Shown: piece by piece, positions 24,701 to 31,655 of the stretch
Position numbering within the stretch: position 1 is the first letter of the stretch
Layout: each line of letters begins with the position of its first letter
DNA from: Opitutia bacterium
GTDB lineage: Bacteria > Verrucomicrobiota > Verrucomicrobiia > Opitutales > Opitutaceae
NCBI GenBank assembly: GCA_947461205.1
Contig: CANHJG010000049.1
Location: forward strand, 1-33,818
DNA: 33,818 nucleotides
Reading direction: 5' to 3'
Notes under the pieces: model-generated
What the model was told of the DNA's origin: nothing
Seen by the model: the letters and a program-made list of their open reading frames with translations, nothing else
The model's database searches: none
Translations under genes and position numbers: made by a program

Positions 24701-24855
24701 CCGGGAGCGTGGGCCCCGGCGGGATCGTCTTTGAGAAACCGCCAGTCGGGGTTGAAATTGAGGGTGAGGCGCTCGGCGGCGGAGAGGGTCGCGGAGAGAA
24801 GCGCGAGGGGGGCAGCGGCGAGGCGGAGCAGGCGCGCGGGGAGGAGACGAATCAT
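21754..24855 (-). CDS. Exported glycoside hydrolase family 2 enzyme (beta-galactosidase/glucuronidase-like) with unusual active site
   Basis: 1033 residues with a signal peptide (ARLLRLAAAPLALLSATLSA). Domains in order: GH2 sugar-binding jelly roll (about 28-230, WYRKTFTAP and EIYLNGTLLG), immunoglobulin-like domain (about 255-365), TIM barrel (about 370-640), DUF4982-like domain (VELFLNGQSLGLGKV), a C5-like Ig domain (RADGADVALIDVEIVDAAGH), and a C-terminal domain with KIYVDRDYTFTDLP. The strand-4 motif, normally ending in Asn-Glu (acid/base), reads ILAWEGGNQKA, so the Glu is Gln488; Glu484 lies nearby. The nucleophile candidate is Glu547 in PVFEGEYN, with Glu545 the alternative. GH2 enzymes are retaining exo-glycosidases; the specificity here is unknown. 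A role in pectin or hemicellulose side-chain removal is inferred from the neighbouring pectate lyase. The C-terminal domain looks like an accessory domain of secreted polysaccharidases. Confidence 0.88.
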   Translation of the reverse strand: MIRLLPARLLRLAAAPLALLSATLSAAERLTLNFNPDWRFLKDDPAGAHAPGFDDKTWTIVSTPHTYNDTDTFDNWSTPGHRGEQIQWSGRTWYRKTFTAPAAWSGKKIFIEFEAARQVAEIYLNGTLLGIAKTGFTPFGFDLTPHLKIGAPNVLAVMTDNRFMRDPLDPATAAEIAKLNGTGSTAPALSSVANPNLAKLHAEINQGIPEKLEDLQADQIPWNNPHWHPAHGGLYRNVRLIITDPLHISLPLFSFLETAGPYVYATEISSASAKIGVEVPVQNRRASAEETELHVAMFDADGKSVVTLKTTQAVAAGASTVFTLAAVIPAPRLWEPAYPHLYRVVCTLHVGPETVDTTEIPLGIRAVRWDVAQGFFINGQHLKLHGWGQKSTNEWPGLGAALPDWLQFQTMELMKNAGGNFVRWGHTAGSPAQIAAGDRLGLIADQPGVDGEADTVRAAWQLRTIAFRDVIIYFRNNPSILAWEGGNQKATRAHALEMRGLMDRYDPHGGRAYTHRRADQITAEFMDIGIGTEGGREIAKLPVFEGEYNREEAPRRVWDHASPPSFGYPEAKGQTYQLTSEQFAANQVNHYIKKLGPAEHSGGANWIFSDSTSGGRVAVEVARASGEVDAVRLPKEAYWVCAALWRDDPQVHVIGHWTYPAGTKKTLYVASNAESVELFLNGQSLGLGKVSDKYLFTFADVAYAPGEIKAVARTAGKIVATQTKRTAGAPVALKLTAITAPGGLRADGADVALIDVEIVDAAGHRCPTAQQRADFETTGPAIWRGGYNSGKINSINHPYLDLEAGINRVAVRATRTAGPITVRVTSEGLKSASITLTSLPFAADHGLTPTAPVFQTVALPKSAPARSFDASFAAALKPAAPAKAAALLGTFIKTFHYTGPSASIVHIESGAQNGKKIYVDRDYTFTDLPSALTGADWVQIADDDQRYSAVDLIELAVTGGPVVSVAHDDRAPLPPWLTKQFKPSALTVTVNGTPMKIFQRTMTNDGSLTFGSNTEGAPVRANHYVVFVNAPTP

Positions 24856-24994
24856 GGCTTGAGCCTACACGGGCGGAACGCGGGCGGACGAGGGCGAACC
24901 TGCTTAGGTCGTTAAGTGATGCACGGAAGACAATGGACCCCGGGGCGGGAGTTCAGCGACCGCGCGGAAAAAAGAGAAAAAATTGGAGTGAGTG

Positions 24995-26041
24995 CTAGGG
25001 TTTGAGGGCGGTCATCACGCTGCGATCGGCGATAGTTTCGGCGAAGGCGAAGTCCCGGAAGCCGGCATCGGTGAGGAGGGTTTCCAGCTCGGAGGTCGCG
25101 TAGCATTTGCCCTCGGTCACGCTCATCAAAATCGCGGAGTAGGCGGCAACGGGGAGCGGGCCGGTCTTGGCGGCATTCAGGTGCGCGTCGTGGATCACGA
25201 GGAGGCCGCCGGGCGGGAGCGCGGCGAAGCTGGCGGCGAGGAGGGGGCGGACCTTGGCGACGTCCCAATCGTGGAGGACATTGGAAAAAAGGTGGATGTC
25301 GTGGTCGCGCGGGAGCGGGTCGGTGAACATGTCGCCGGCGACAACAGCGACGCGGGCGGTGTAGCCGCGTTTTTCAATCATGCGGCGGGCGATGCGGTCG
25401 ACGGGCGGGCGTTCGAAGACGGTGGCGGTGAGGTGTGGATGGTGGGCGGCGATGGTGCAGGCGTAGATGCCGGAGCCGCCGGCAATATCGAGGAGGCGCG
25501 TGCGGCCGGCGGCGGGAATTTTCTTCGCGAGCGCGGGGCCGAGCGTAAAACCGCGGCAATCCATCGCGGCGGTGAACGTGGTGGCGAACTCGTCGGTGAG
25601 CATCGCCTCGGTCCAGGTTTTTTCGTTTTTGTAGCTGGCCCAATTGGCGGGCTTGTCGGTGCGGAGGATCGTGATGAAATCCTTCACGACCGGACGCTCT
25701 TTCGTCGACGCGTAATAGGGGCCGAGGAAAAAGGGTGAGGTGCTAACGAGGTGCTCGCGGGCGAGGTCGGTGACGTGGAAGAGGGGATGCGCGGAAGAGA
25801 GGGAAGGGGAAGGGGTGATGAAGTGGTTCGCGGTGAAGAGGGTGAGCATCACGTCGGTGGGGCGCGCGGCGGTACCGAAGTGGCGGCAGATCGTGGCGAG
25901 GTCGGACGGGTGCGCGGCGAGCCAGGTGAAGAGATCGAACTCGGTGATCGCGGCGGTGAGGAGATCGGCCGCGTAGAGGCCATCGCGGTAGCGGTAGACG
26001 GACGTGGGGTCGGTGGCGGGGGTGAGGGTGAGGTCGAGCAT
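24995..26041 (-). CDS. SAM-dependent O-methyltransferase (plant-COMT-like, Methyltransf_2 family)
   Basis: 348 residues starting MLDLTLTPATDPTSV; a further upstream ATG adds ten residues that lie in an intergenic repeat region and is less likely. The N-terminal 110 residues form a winged-helix dimerisation domain (YRYRDGLYAADLLTAAIT, then a helix-turn-helix reading DLATICRHFG). The SAM fold follows: motif I LLDIAGGSGIYACTIA (183-198), the acidic VFERPPV at the end of strand 2, GDMFTDPLPRDHDIHLF, and LHDWD with His257, the catalytic base of this family. PPGGLLVIHDAHLN is the post-motif strand. Family members methylate hydroxyls on small aromatic or polyketide molecules; the substrate here is unknown. 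It is cytosolic, unlike its exported neighbours, and is not obviously part of the polysaccharide pathway. The start is preceded by TTCTCCC. Confidence 0.85.
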   Translation of the reverse strand: MLDLTLTPATDPTSVYRYRDGLYAADLLTAAITEFDLFTWLAAHPSDLATICRHFGTAARPTDVMLTLFTANHFITPSPSLSSAHPLFHVTDLAREHLVSTSPFFLGPYYASTKERPVVKDFITILRTDKPANWASYKNEKTWTEAMLTDEFATTFTAAMDCRGFTLGPALAKKIPAAGRTRLLDIAGGSGIYACTIAAHHPHLTATVFERPPVDRIARRMIEKRGYTARVAVVAGDMFTDPLPRDHDIHLFSNVLHDWDVAKVRPLLAASFAALPPGGLLVIHDAHLNAAKTGPLPVAAYSAILMSVTEGKCYATSELETLLTDAGFRDFAFAETIADRSVMTALKP

Positions 26042-26121
26042 GGGAGAAGAGGAGGTGCCCACGGAACACACGGAGGACCCGGAAGAAAAATCGGAGTGTG
26101 TTTGGGGAAGGGGGGCGCCGG

Positions 26122-26145
26122 AGGGCAGGTGGGAGACCTTGCCCT
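26122..26145. repeat. REP-like palindrome between two minus-strand genes
   Basis: AGGGCAGGT (26122-26130) pairs with ACCTTGCCCT (26136-26145) with one bulged base and a GGGAG loop. The outline is the same as for the palindromes at 20086 and 31626. It lies just downstream of the first serine hydrolase's stop (26150, minus strand). The remaining gap to 26041 also holds CACGGA-type repeat debris (about 26060-26080). Confidence 0.6.
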
Positions 26146-26149
26146 ACTT

Positions 26150-28141
26150 TCATTTCCAAGACTCGTCGAAGAACCCGGCGGTGGCGATTTTGCCGGGCCA
26201 GCGCGGGCCGGGGGCTTCGCGGAGGTCGATGATCGCGTAGTCGGGGAGCTTGGGGAGTTGCAGCGAATTGGAACCGTAGGCGTGTTCGCGGAAATCAATG
26301 CCGCTGTTGAGCACGACGTAGTGCGCGGGGTTAAGGGGATTGGGGAAGATGAGGATCGGGGCGTGGTGGGCGGCGTCGTAGGTTTGGCCGCGGAAGGTGA
26401 GAGCTTGGCCGTTCCACGTGAGCGGGAGTTTGCCGGTGGCGAGAAGGCGCGCGAGGACGCGGTTGGACGTGGGGTCGCCCCAAAGGATGAGGTTTTTCGA
26501 GGCGAGGTCGGCGTCGGTGAGCGCGGTGTCGTCTTTCACGGGCGCGTCGCCGCGGAAGAGGTCGCGCCACAGCTTGGTGGCGTGGGCGAGTTCGCCGTTG
26601 GTCCAGGTGCCGAGGCGGGCGTTGAGCGGTTGGCCGGTGGGGCGGACGAAGACGAAGGGCTCCATGAAGGCATCGTCGATGGGGCCGGTGAGTCCGGGCT
26701 TTTTCCGGACCGTCGTGTCGGCTGAGGCACGCAGCGACCACTGCCCGGCGATATCCCGGGAGAAATGGGACGGAAGGGGCGAAGGAGACGAAGCGGGAAC
26801 AGCGAGTGTCTGGCCATCGAGCGTGACGGTGCGGAGGCGGGGGAGTGTGATGCTGAGGGCCGTGACGTTTTGGGTGGTGACGGTGGCGGTGCCGTCGCCG
26901 GTGTGCCGGGCGGTGAGGTCGGCGCGTTCCCAGTGGTGGGCCAGGCCGGCGACCCGCACCCAAGCGGCAGCGGGGTAGCGCAGCGTGTAGGTGCTGAAGC
27001 GAATTTCGCGAGGAGCGTCGTCGCGGCCGATGTCGGCGAGTTTTTCGAGGCGGGCGATGAGTTCTTTTTTCGTCGCGGGCTCGTATTTGTGTTCGGTCTT
27101 GGGGCCGATGAGGCGTTCGAGTTTCAGGCCCTCGGCGGCCATGGCCTGCTCCATGAGATCGGCGGAGGCTTTTTGCGGGTCGAGTTCGCCGCTGTAGGCG
27201 ATCGTGGGAACGTTGAAGAGGTTCCCGGCGTAGGGGGTGGCGCTATACCAGTTCCAGAGTTTCTGCTCCCACGCGGTGGGCGGTTCTTTGGCGAGGTAGG
27301 CGCGCTGGTAGTTGGCGACCTCGGCGAAGCCGGCGCCGGGGGAGGCGGAACTCCAGAGGCCGGGGTGGTGGGTGGCGAGGTGCCAGGTGCTCGCGCCGCC
27401 CATGGAAAAACCGGCGACGGAGGTGCGGAGGGGATCGATGGCGTGTTCGCGCCGCACGGCGTCCATGGCCTCGAAGACGTCGACTTCGCCGGCGAACTTC
27501 GTGGCGTTGCAGAAGCGGCCGTAGGGGATGAGGACGAGGGTGTGGGCGGGAACGATCTCGGGGGCCTTGGCTTCGCGCTCGGCGAGGAAGGCGAGTTCGG
27601 TACGTTTCTCGCCGCGGCCGAGGAGCCAGACCTGGAGGCGGCCGGACGCGGTGCGTTGCCAGCCGGCGGGGACGACAAGGCCGTAGGGCTGGACGGAATC
27701 GTCGAGTTTGGAGCGGTAGCCGCGGACGACGAGGCCGGTGGCGTCGAGCCACGGGGCTTTGCCGGAGCGCAGAGCGGCGATGCGCTCGCGGCCGACGGCG
27801 AGGAGGTGGCGCGCGGTGGCGACTTCTTTGGGCGAGAAAAATTCGTCGTAGCGGAGCGGCCAGTCGACGGCCTTGTGGAAAATTTCGACGTCGGGGAGCA
27901 GCGCGAGGAGCGAGATTTTTTTCGCGGCGGTGAGCTCGGTGCGGAGGGCGGCGAAGTTGGCGGCCAACGCGGCGGTGGCGGCGGTGAGCTCGGTGCGGTC
28001 CGGATCGGGAATTGCGATGCCGGCGGGCGGGAGACGTTTCGCAGGGGGCGGGGGTGTTTGGGCGGGGGCCGTGAAAGGGAAAGTGAAAGTGAGAGTGAAA
28101 AGAAAAGGGAGCGTGAAAGGGAGGGCGGCGGGGAGGCGCAT
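26150..28141 (-). CDS. Exported alpha/beta-hydrolase (prolyl-oligopeptidase/PHB-depolymerase-like esterase), copy 1
   Basis: 663 residues from MRLPAALP; the frame is open far upstream, but this start gives a signal peptide and aligns with copy 2. The signal peptide core is a Phe/Thr/Leu repeat (LFTLTFTFPFTAPAQ). A helical region (about 45-150) leads into the hydrolase: YGRFCNATKFAGEVDVFEAM, nucleophile Ser246 in AGFSMGGAS, Asp321 in YSGELDPQK and His351 in KTEHKY, giving a complete triad. The rest (about 390-663) is a beta-rich region plus a second conserved domain (DADLASKNLILWGDPTSN, HAPILIFPNPLNPAHYVVLN), ending GFFDESWK. Related proteins are annotated as prolyl oligopeptidases or carbohydrate esterases. 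Next to a pectate lyase, removal of acetyl or methyl esters from pectin is plausible but unproven. CCTTCCCCC precedes the ATG. Confidence 0.85.
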   Translation of the reverse strand: MRLPAALPFTLPFLFTLTFTFPFTAPAQTPPPPAKRLPPAGIAIPDPDRTELTAATAALAANFAALRTELTAAKKISLLALLPDVEIFHKAVDWPLRYDEFFSPKEVATARHLLAVGRERIAALRSGKAPWLDATGLVVRGYRSKLDDSVQPYGLVVPAGWQRTASGRLQVWLLGRGEKRTELAFLAEREAKAPEIVPAHTLVLIPYGRFCNATKFAGEVDVFEAMDAVRREHAIDPLRTSVAGFSMGGASTWHLATHHPGLWSSASPGAGFAEVANYQRAYLAKEPPTAWEQKLWNWYSATPYAGNLFNVPTIAYSGELDPQKASADLMEQAMAAEGLKLERLIGPKTEHKYEPATKKELIARLEKLADIGRDDAPREIRFSTYTLRYPAAAWVRVAGLAHHWERADLTARHTGDGTATVTTQNVTALSITLPRLRTVTLDGQTLAVPASSPSPLPSHFSRDIAGQWSLRASADTTVRKKPGLTGPIDDAFMEPFVFVRPTGQPLNARLGTWTNGELAHATKLWRDLFRGDAPVKDDTALTDADLASKNLILWGDPTSNRVLARLLATGKLPLTWNGQALTFRGQTYDAAHHAPILIFPNPLNPAHYVVLNSGIDFREHAYGSNSLQLPKLPDYAIIDLREAPGPRWPGKIATAGFFDESWK
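28071..28120. repeat. Low-complexity GTGAAA-type tract in signal-peptide codons
   Basis: On the plus strand the tract reads as imperfect repeats of GTGAAAG/GTGAGAG/GTGAAAA. On the minus strand it encodes the alternating Phe/Thr core of the signal peptide. A similar tract occurs at 31416-31457 in the paralogous gene. Confidence 0.7.
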
Positions 28142-28162
28142 GGGGGAAGGAATTTTGACCAC

Positions 28163-28277
28163 GGATCGCGCGGATCTAACGGATAAAGGCAAAGGTGAGG
28201 GGGGATTGATCCGTGGTATCCGGGTGAACAGTGATCGATGGATTTTTTGGTTAGGGCGGGTCGGAGACCTCGGCCTA
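28163..28277. repeat. Repeat debris between the NHL gene and copy-1 hydrolase, with a REP-like palindrome
   Basis: The 133-bp gap holds a CACGGAT...CGGATAAAGGC type repeat (about 28163-28190; ACGGATAAAGGC recurs at 31514-31525), then ATCCGTGGTATCCG (28209-28222) in the inverse sense. An imperfect copy of the window's palindrome family, AGGGCGGGTC (28253-28262) with GACCTCGGCCT, ends on the NHL gene's stop codon. Confidence 0.55.
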
Positions 28278-29360
28278 CTTGAGGGCGCGGAGGCGGTGGT
28301 TTTCGGAGTCGCCGATGAAGACGGTGCCGTCGGGGTCGACCCAGATGCCATGGGGGCGCGCGAGGCCGGCGGTGAGCGGGGCGTCGCCGTCGGGCCCGTC
28401 GGCGGGTTTGCCCATGCCAACGAGGGTGGTCATGAGGTGCGTCTTCGGGGTGATGGCGCGGATGGCGTGATTCTCGGTGTCGACGAGGTAGACGGTGCCA
28501 TCGGGGCCGACGGTGAGGCCCTTGGGGCCGTTGAGGGTGGCGGCGAGCGCGGGGCCGCCGTCGCCCGTGAACCCTTTTTGGCCGGTGCCGGCGATGTGAT
28601 GGATGCGGCTGGCGGCGAGATCGAATTTGAAGACTTGGTTGCCCTCGCGGGTGGCGAGCCAGAGGTGGCCTTGCGCGTCGAAGTCGAGCGTGCGCGGGCC
28701 GCGCAGGGGCGTGCCGGCGATGGGCGAGTTGTCGGGCGTGGGGCCGGGTTGGCCGGTGCCGGCGAAGGTCGAGATGACGCCGGTCTTCGTGGTGACTTTG
28801 CGGATCACGTGATTGCGGATGTCGCAGATGTAGAGATCGCCGGCGGGGTCGAATTGGATGCTGTGCGGCTGATTGAGCTGGGCGGCAGTGGCGGGACCGC
28901 CGTCCCCGGAGTAGCCGGGTTTACCGGTGCCGGCGAGGGTGGTGATGATGCCGGTGGCGAGGGTGACTTTGCGCACGGCGTGGTTCTGCATGTCGACGAT
29001 GTAGAGGTCGCCGGCGCGATCGAAGCGGATCTCGTGTGGGAGATTCAGCGACGCTTCGAGGGCGGGGCCGCCGTCGCCCGAGTAGCCGGTGGTGCCGTGG
29101 CCGACGACGGTGCGAATCGTGCCGTCGCGGGCGATGGCGCGGACGCGTTGGCCGCCGTATTCGCAGAACCAGAGGTGACCGTCGGGGCCGCGGACGACGC
29201 CGAAGGGGTTGTTGAGTTGCGCGGCGGCGGCGGGACCGGCGTCACCGGAAAAGCCTTTCACGCCGGTGCCGGCGACAGTGCGGAGGGTGGACGCCGGGAG
29301 CGGGGGAAGGGCGAAGAGGAAAGCGGAGGCGAGAAGGATAAATTGGCGGGAGGCACGCAT
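28275..29360 (-). CDS. Exported NHL-repeat beta-propeller protein
   Basis: 361 residues from MRASRQFIL, with a signal peptide (FILLASAFLFALPPLPA). Six NHL blades are visible, each with a turn of the form SGDGGPAxxAxLxxPxGI followed by a DxxGxLYIxDxxNHxxRxV strand pair, for example SGDGGPATAAQLNQPHSIQF and GDLYICDIRNHVIRKV. Blade 4 is the most degenerate (TPDNSPIAGTPLRGP). Six blades give a complete propeller. Such proteins act as binding scaffolds or, in some families, as lactonases; I see no clear metal-binding catalytic set. The gene lies between the two paralogous esterases on the same strand with gaps of 133 and 134 bp, which suggests a unit in which the propeller and the downstream esterase travel together. 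No Shine-Dalgarno sequence is visible. Confidence 0.88.
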   Translation of the reverse strand: MRASRQFILLASAFLFALPPLPASTLRTVAGTGVKGFSGDAGPAAAAQLNNPFGVVRGPDGHLWFCEYGGQRVRAIARDGTIRTVVGHGTTGYSGDGGPALEASLNLPHEIRFDRAGDLYIVDMQNHAVRKVTLATGIITTLAGTGKPGYSGDGGPATAAQLNQPHSIQFDPAGDLYICDIRNHVIRKVTTKTGVISTFAGTGQPGPTPDNSPIAGTPLRGPRTLDFDAQGHLWLATREGNQVFKFDLAASRIHHIAGTGQKGFTGDGGPALAATLNGPKGLTVGPDGTVYLVDTENHAIRAITPKTHLMTTLVGMGKPADGPDGDAPLTAGLARPHGIWVDPDGTVFIGDSENHRLRALK

Positions 29361-29427
29361 GGTGAAATAAAAATTAATTCCAAGGCTCTCCAAACGAGAC
29401 ACCGAGGTCGCGGAGGAGGCAGGGAGG

Positions 29428-29448
29428 CCACAGAGGAAACCTCCGTGG
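29428..29448. repeat. Inverted repeat in the esterase-NHL gap
   Basis: CCACAGAGG (29428-29436) and CCTCCGTGG (29440-29448) are arms with one mismatch over an AAA loop. A further CTCCGTGG and CTCTGGG lie just downstream. The sequence is of the CACAGAGG/CCTCCGTGG intergenic type also seen at 9051-9110. Confidence 0.55.
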
Positions 29449-29494
29449 ACTCGGGTTGGATCTCCGTGGTCTCTGGGTCGCGGTTTGGTTTAGC

Positions 29495-31477
29495 TTACTT
29501 CCATTCTTCGTCGAAGAAGCCGGCGTTGACGATTTTGCCGGGCCAGCGTGGGCCGGGGGGCGTGCGGAGATCGACGACGGCCCAGTCGGGGAGCTTGGGG
29601 GTTTGGTGGGCGTTGTTGCCGTAGCCTTCGGTGCGAAAATCGATGCCGCTGTTGAGGACGATGTAGCGCGCGGGGTTGAGCGGATTGGGGAAGATGAGAA
29701 TCGGGGCGTGATTCGCGGAAGGGTAGGTCTGGCCGCGGAAGGTGAGGGACTTCGCGTCCCAGGTGAGCGGGAGTTTTCCCGTGGCGAGGAGCTTCGTGAG
29801 GACTTTGTTCGAAGTGGGGTCGCCCCAGAGGATCAGATTTTTGGATGCAAGGTCGGCGTCGGTGAGCGCGGTGTCGGCGATGACGGGGGTGTCGCCGCGG
29901 AAGACGTCGCGCCAGAGGTGGCGGGCGGCGGTGAGTTCGCTTTCGACCCAGGTGCCGAGCTCGGGGTTGAGCGGTTTACCGGAGGGACGGACGAAGACGA
30001 AGGGCTCGAAAAAAGCGTCGTTCACGGGGCCGGTGAGGCCGGGGGATTTGCGGAGGCCGCCAGCGGGGCCGGCGCGCCACGTGTCGCCGGAGCGATGAAA
30101 GTGGAGCGTGGCATCGGTGGTGGGGACGGTCTGGCCGTCGAGCACGACGGTGGTGGCGTTGATGCCGGGGAAGGAAACGGCGGTGACGTTTTTCGTGTGG
30201 GCTTCGAGGCGGAGGCTGTCGTGTTGCGTGGCGCGGACCTCCGCGAGTTGCCAATGCTCAGTCATGCCCTCGATGCGGACCCACGCGGATTCGGGGTAGC
30301 GGAGGGTGTAGGTTTGCAGCCAAACTTCGCGGGGGCTGGGGTCGCGGCCTTGGGCGATGAGGGTTTCGAAGCGTTGCGTGAGCTCGGCCTTGGTGGCGTC
30401 GTGGTATTTGTGGGCGGTGTCGGGGCCGATGAAACGTTCCAGTTTCAGGCCCTCTCTGGCGAAGGCGGCGGCCATGAGATCGGAGGCTTCTTTCTGGCCG
30501 TCTTTGTCGCCGGTGTAGGCGAGGGTGGGAAGGTTGAAGAAATTTCCGGCAATGCCGGTGGCCTCGTAGTGGCGCCAGAGGAGTTGCTCCCACGCGGGAC
30601 GCGTTTCTTTGCCGGGAGCGAGGGCCTTCGTGAAGAGGGGGGTTTCCGCGAAACCCGCACCGGGCGAAGCGGCGCACCAGAGGCCGGGGTAGTGCGGCGC
30701 GAGGTGCCACGTGCTGCCGCCACCCATGGAGAAACCGGCGACGGCGATGCGGAGCGGGTCGATGGCGTAGTGGGCGCGAACGGCGGCGAGGGCTTCCATC
30801 ACGTCGACTTCGCCGGCGAACTTGGTGGCGTTACAGAAACGGCCGTAGGGTACGAGCGTCATCGTGGCCTTCGGGGTGAGCTGGGGCGGGCCGGCTTCGC
30901 GCTCGGCGAGGAAGGCGAGCTCGGTGCGTTTCTCGCCGCGGCCCAGCAGCCAAACCATCAGCGGCGTCGGGACCGACGGGTCGACGTCGAGGTTGATGAC
31001 GAGGCCGTAGGGTTGGACGGAGCCGTCGAGTTTCGAGCGGTAGCCGCGGACGATGAGGCCGCGGGCTTGGAGCCAGGGGGATTTTTTCGTGCGGAGTTGC
31101 TCAGCGCGTTCGCGGCCTTCGGCGAGGAGGTGTTTCGCGAACGCGATTTCTTTGGCCGAGTAGAACGTGTCGTCGGCGAGGGCCCAGGCGACGGCTTTGG
31201 GGAAGATTTCGACGTCGGGGAGGAGGGCGAGGAGGCGGGCGTCGGAGGGGGACGAAAGGTCGCGGGCGAGGGCGTCGATTTCGGCGCGGAGGGCGGCGGT
31301 ACCGGCGGTGAGTTCGGCGCGGTCGGCGGTGGTGAGGGAGAGGCCGGGGGCGGGGATTTTTTTCGGGACGGGCTGGGGAGCCGGCGCGGCGGGTGGCGGG
31401 GTTTGGGCGTGGGACGTGAGTGGGAGAGTGAAAGGGAAAGTGAGGGTGAAAGTGAGGAGGGCGGGGACGAGGCGCAT
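29495..31477 (-). CDS. Exported alpha/beta-hydrolase (prolyl-oligopeptidase/PHB-depolymerase-like esterase), copy 2
   Basis: 660 residues and clearly a paralogue of the 26150-28141 gene along the whole length (shared blocks include LLALLPDVEIF, VRGYRSKLD, WLLGRGEKRTELAFLAEREA, PYGRFCNATKFAGEVDV and KNLILWGDPTSN). Signal peptide: LTFTLTFPFTLPLTSHAQ. The nucleophile is Ser250 in AGFSMGGGS; the acid is the Asp in YTGDKDGQK and the base the His in DTAHKY. The sequences differ most in the N-terminal helical region and around residues 170-180, where this copy has DVDPSVPTP. The two copies may act on different esters or polymers. The ATG is preceded by AACTCCCCC. Confidence 0.85.
   Translation of the reverse strand: MRLVPALLTFTLTFPFTLPLTSHAQTPPPAAPAPQPVPKKIPAPGLSLTTADRAELTAGTAALRAEIDALARDLSSPSDARLLALLPDVEIFPKAVAWALADDTFYSAKEIAFAKHLLAEGRERAEQLRTKKSPWLQARGLIVRGYRSKLDGSVQPYGLVINLDVDPSVPTPLMVWLLGRGEKRTELAFLAEREAGPPQLTPKATMTLVPYGRFCNATKFAGEVDVMEALAAVRAHYAIDPLRIAVAGFSMGGGSTWHLAPHYPGLWCAASPGAGFAETPLFTKALAPGKETRPAWEQLLWRHYEATGIAGNFFNLPTLAYTGDKDGQKEASDLMAAAFAREGLKLERFIGPDTAHKYHDATKAELTQRFETLIAQGRDPSPREVWLQTYTLRYPESAWVRIEGMTEHWQLAEVRATQHDSLRLEAHTKNVTAVSFPGINATTVVLDGQTVPTTDATLHFHRSGDTWRAGPAGGLRKSPGLTGPVNDAFFEPFVFVRPSGKPLNPELGTWVESELTAARHLWRDVFRGDTPVIADTALTDADLASKNLILWGDPTSNKVLTKLLATGKLPLTWDAKSLTFRGQTYPSANHAPILIFPNPLNPARYIVLNSGIDFRTEGYGNNAHQTPKLPDWAVVDLRTPPGPRWPGKIVNAGFFDEEWK
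31416..31457. repeat. Low-complexity GTGAAAG-type tract in signal-peptide codons of copy 2
   Basis: Imperfect repeats GTGAGTGG/GAGAGTGAAAG/GGAAAGTGAGG/GTGAAAG on the plus strand, encoding the Phe/Thr/Leu signal core on the minus strand. This parallels 28071-28120. Confidence 0.65.
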
Positions 31478-31541
31478 GGGGGAGTTTTTTTGGCCGCGGG
31501 TTTCGCAGCGGGCACGGATAAAGGCGGGGAGGGAACGCGAG

Positions 31542-31588
31542 TCTTCGGCGACTTTTCGAGCTCCGAAGATTCACGTGATCCGTGAATC
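31542..31588. repeat. Two inverted repeats upstream of copy-2 esterase
   Basis: TCTTCGG (31542-31548) pairs with CCGAAGA (31563-31569). GATTCACG (31568-31575) pairs with CGTGAATC (31581-31588) over TGATC. They lie in the 178-bp gap upstream of the esterase start and could be an operator or promoter structure, or more repeat debris. Confidence 0.5.
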
Positions 31589-31619
31589 AAGGCGGGGACG
31601 GCGCGACGGATTTGGGCGC

Positions 31620-31646
31620 AAAAAAGGGCGGGTCGGAGACCCGCCC
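31620..31646 (-). terminator. Rho-independent terminator of the dienelactone hydrolase gene, built from a REP-like palindrome
   Basis: GGGCGGGTC (31626-31634) and GACCCGCCC (31638-31646) form a perfect 9-bp stem over GGA. Six As precede it on the plus strand, that is, six Ts follow it on the minus strand. It lies 9 bp after the stop codon of the minus-strand gene. Confidence 0.88.
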
Positions 31647-31655
31647 GACGGAGGA

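Noticed and set aside
24856-24994. Minus-strand promoter TTGTCT with a weak -10 before the GH2 gene
   Set aside because: The -10 match is poor and the spacing ambiguous. A-rich runs at 24969-24983 could equally reflect a terminator tract of the methyltransferase gene.
22690-31585. Long plus-strand ORFs opposite the GH2, esterase and NHL genes (22690-24051, 26765-28186, 29456-31585)
   Set aside because: The products are Gly/Glu/Val-rich antisense translations of clearly coding minus-strand genes and contain no domains. Two of the three simply mirror the two esterase paralogues.
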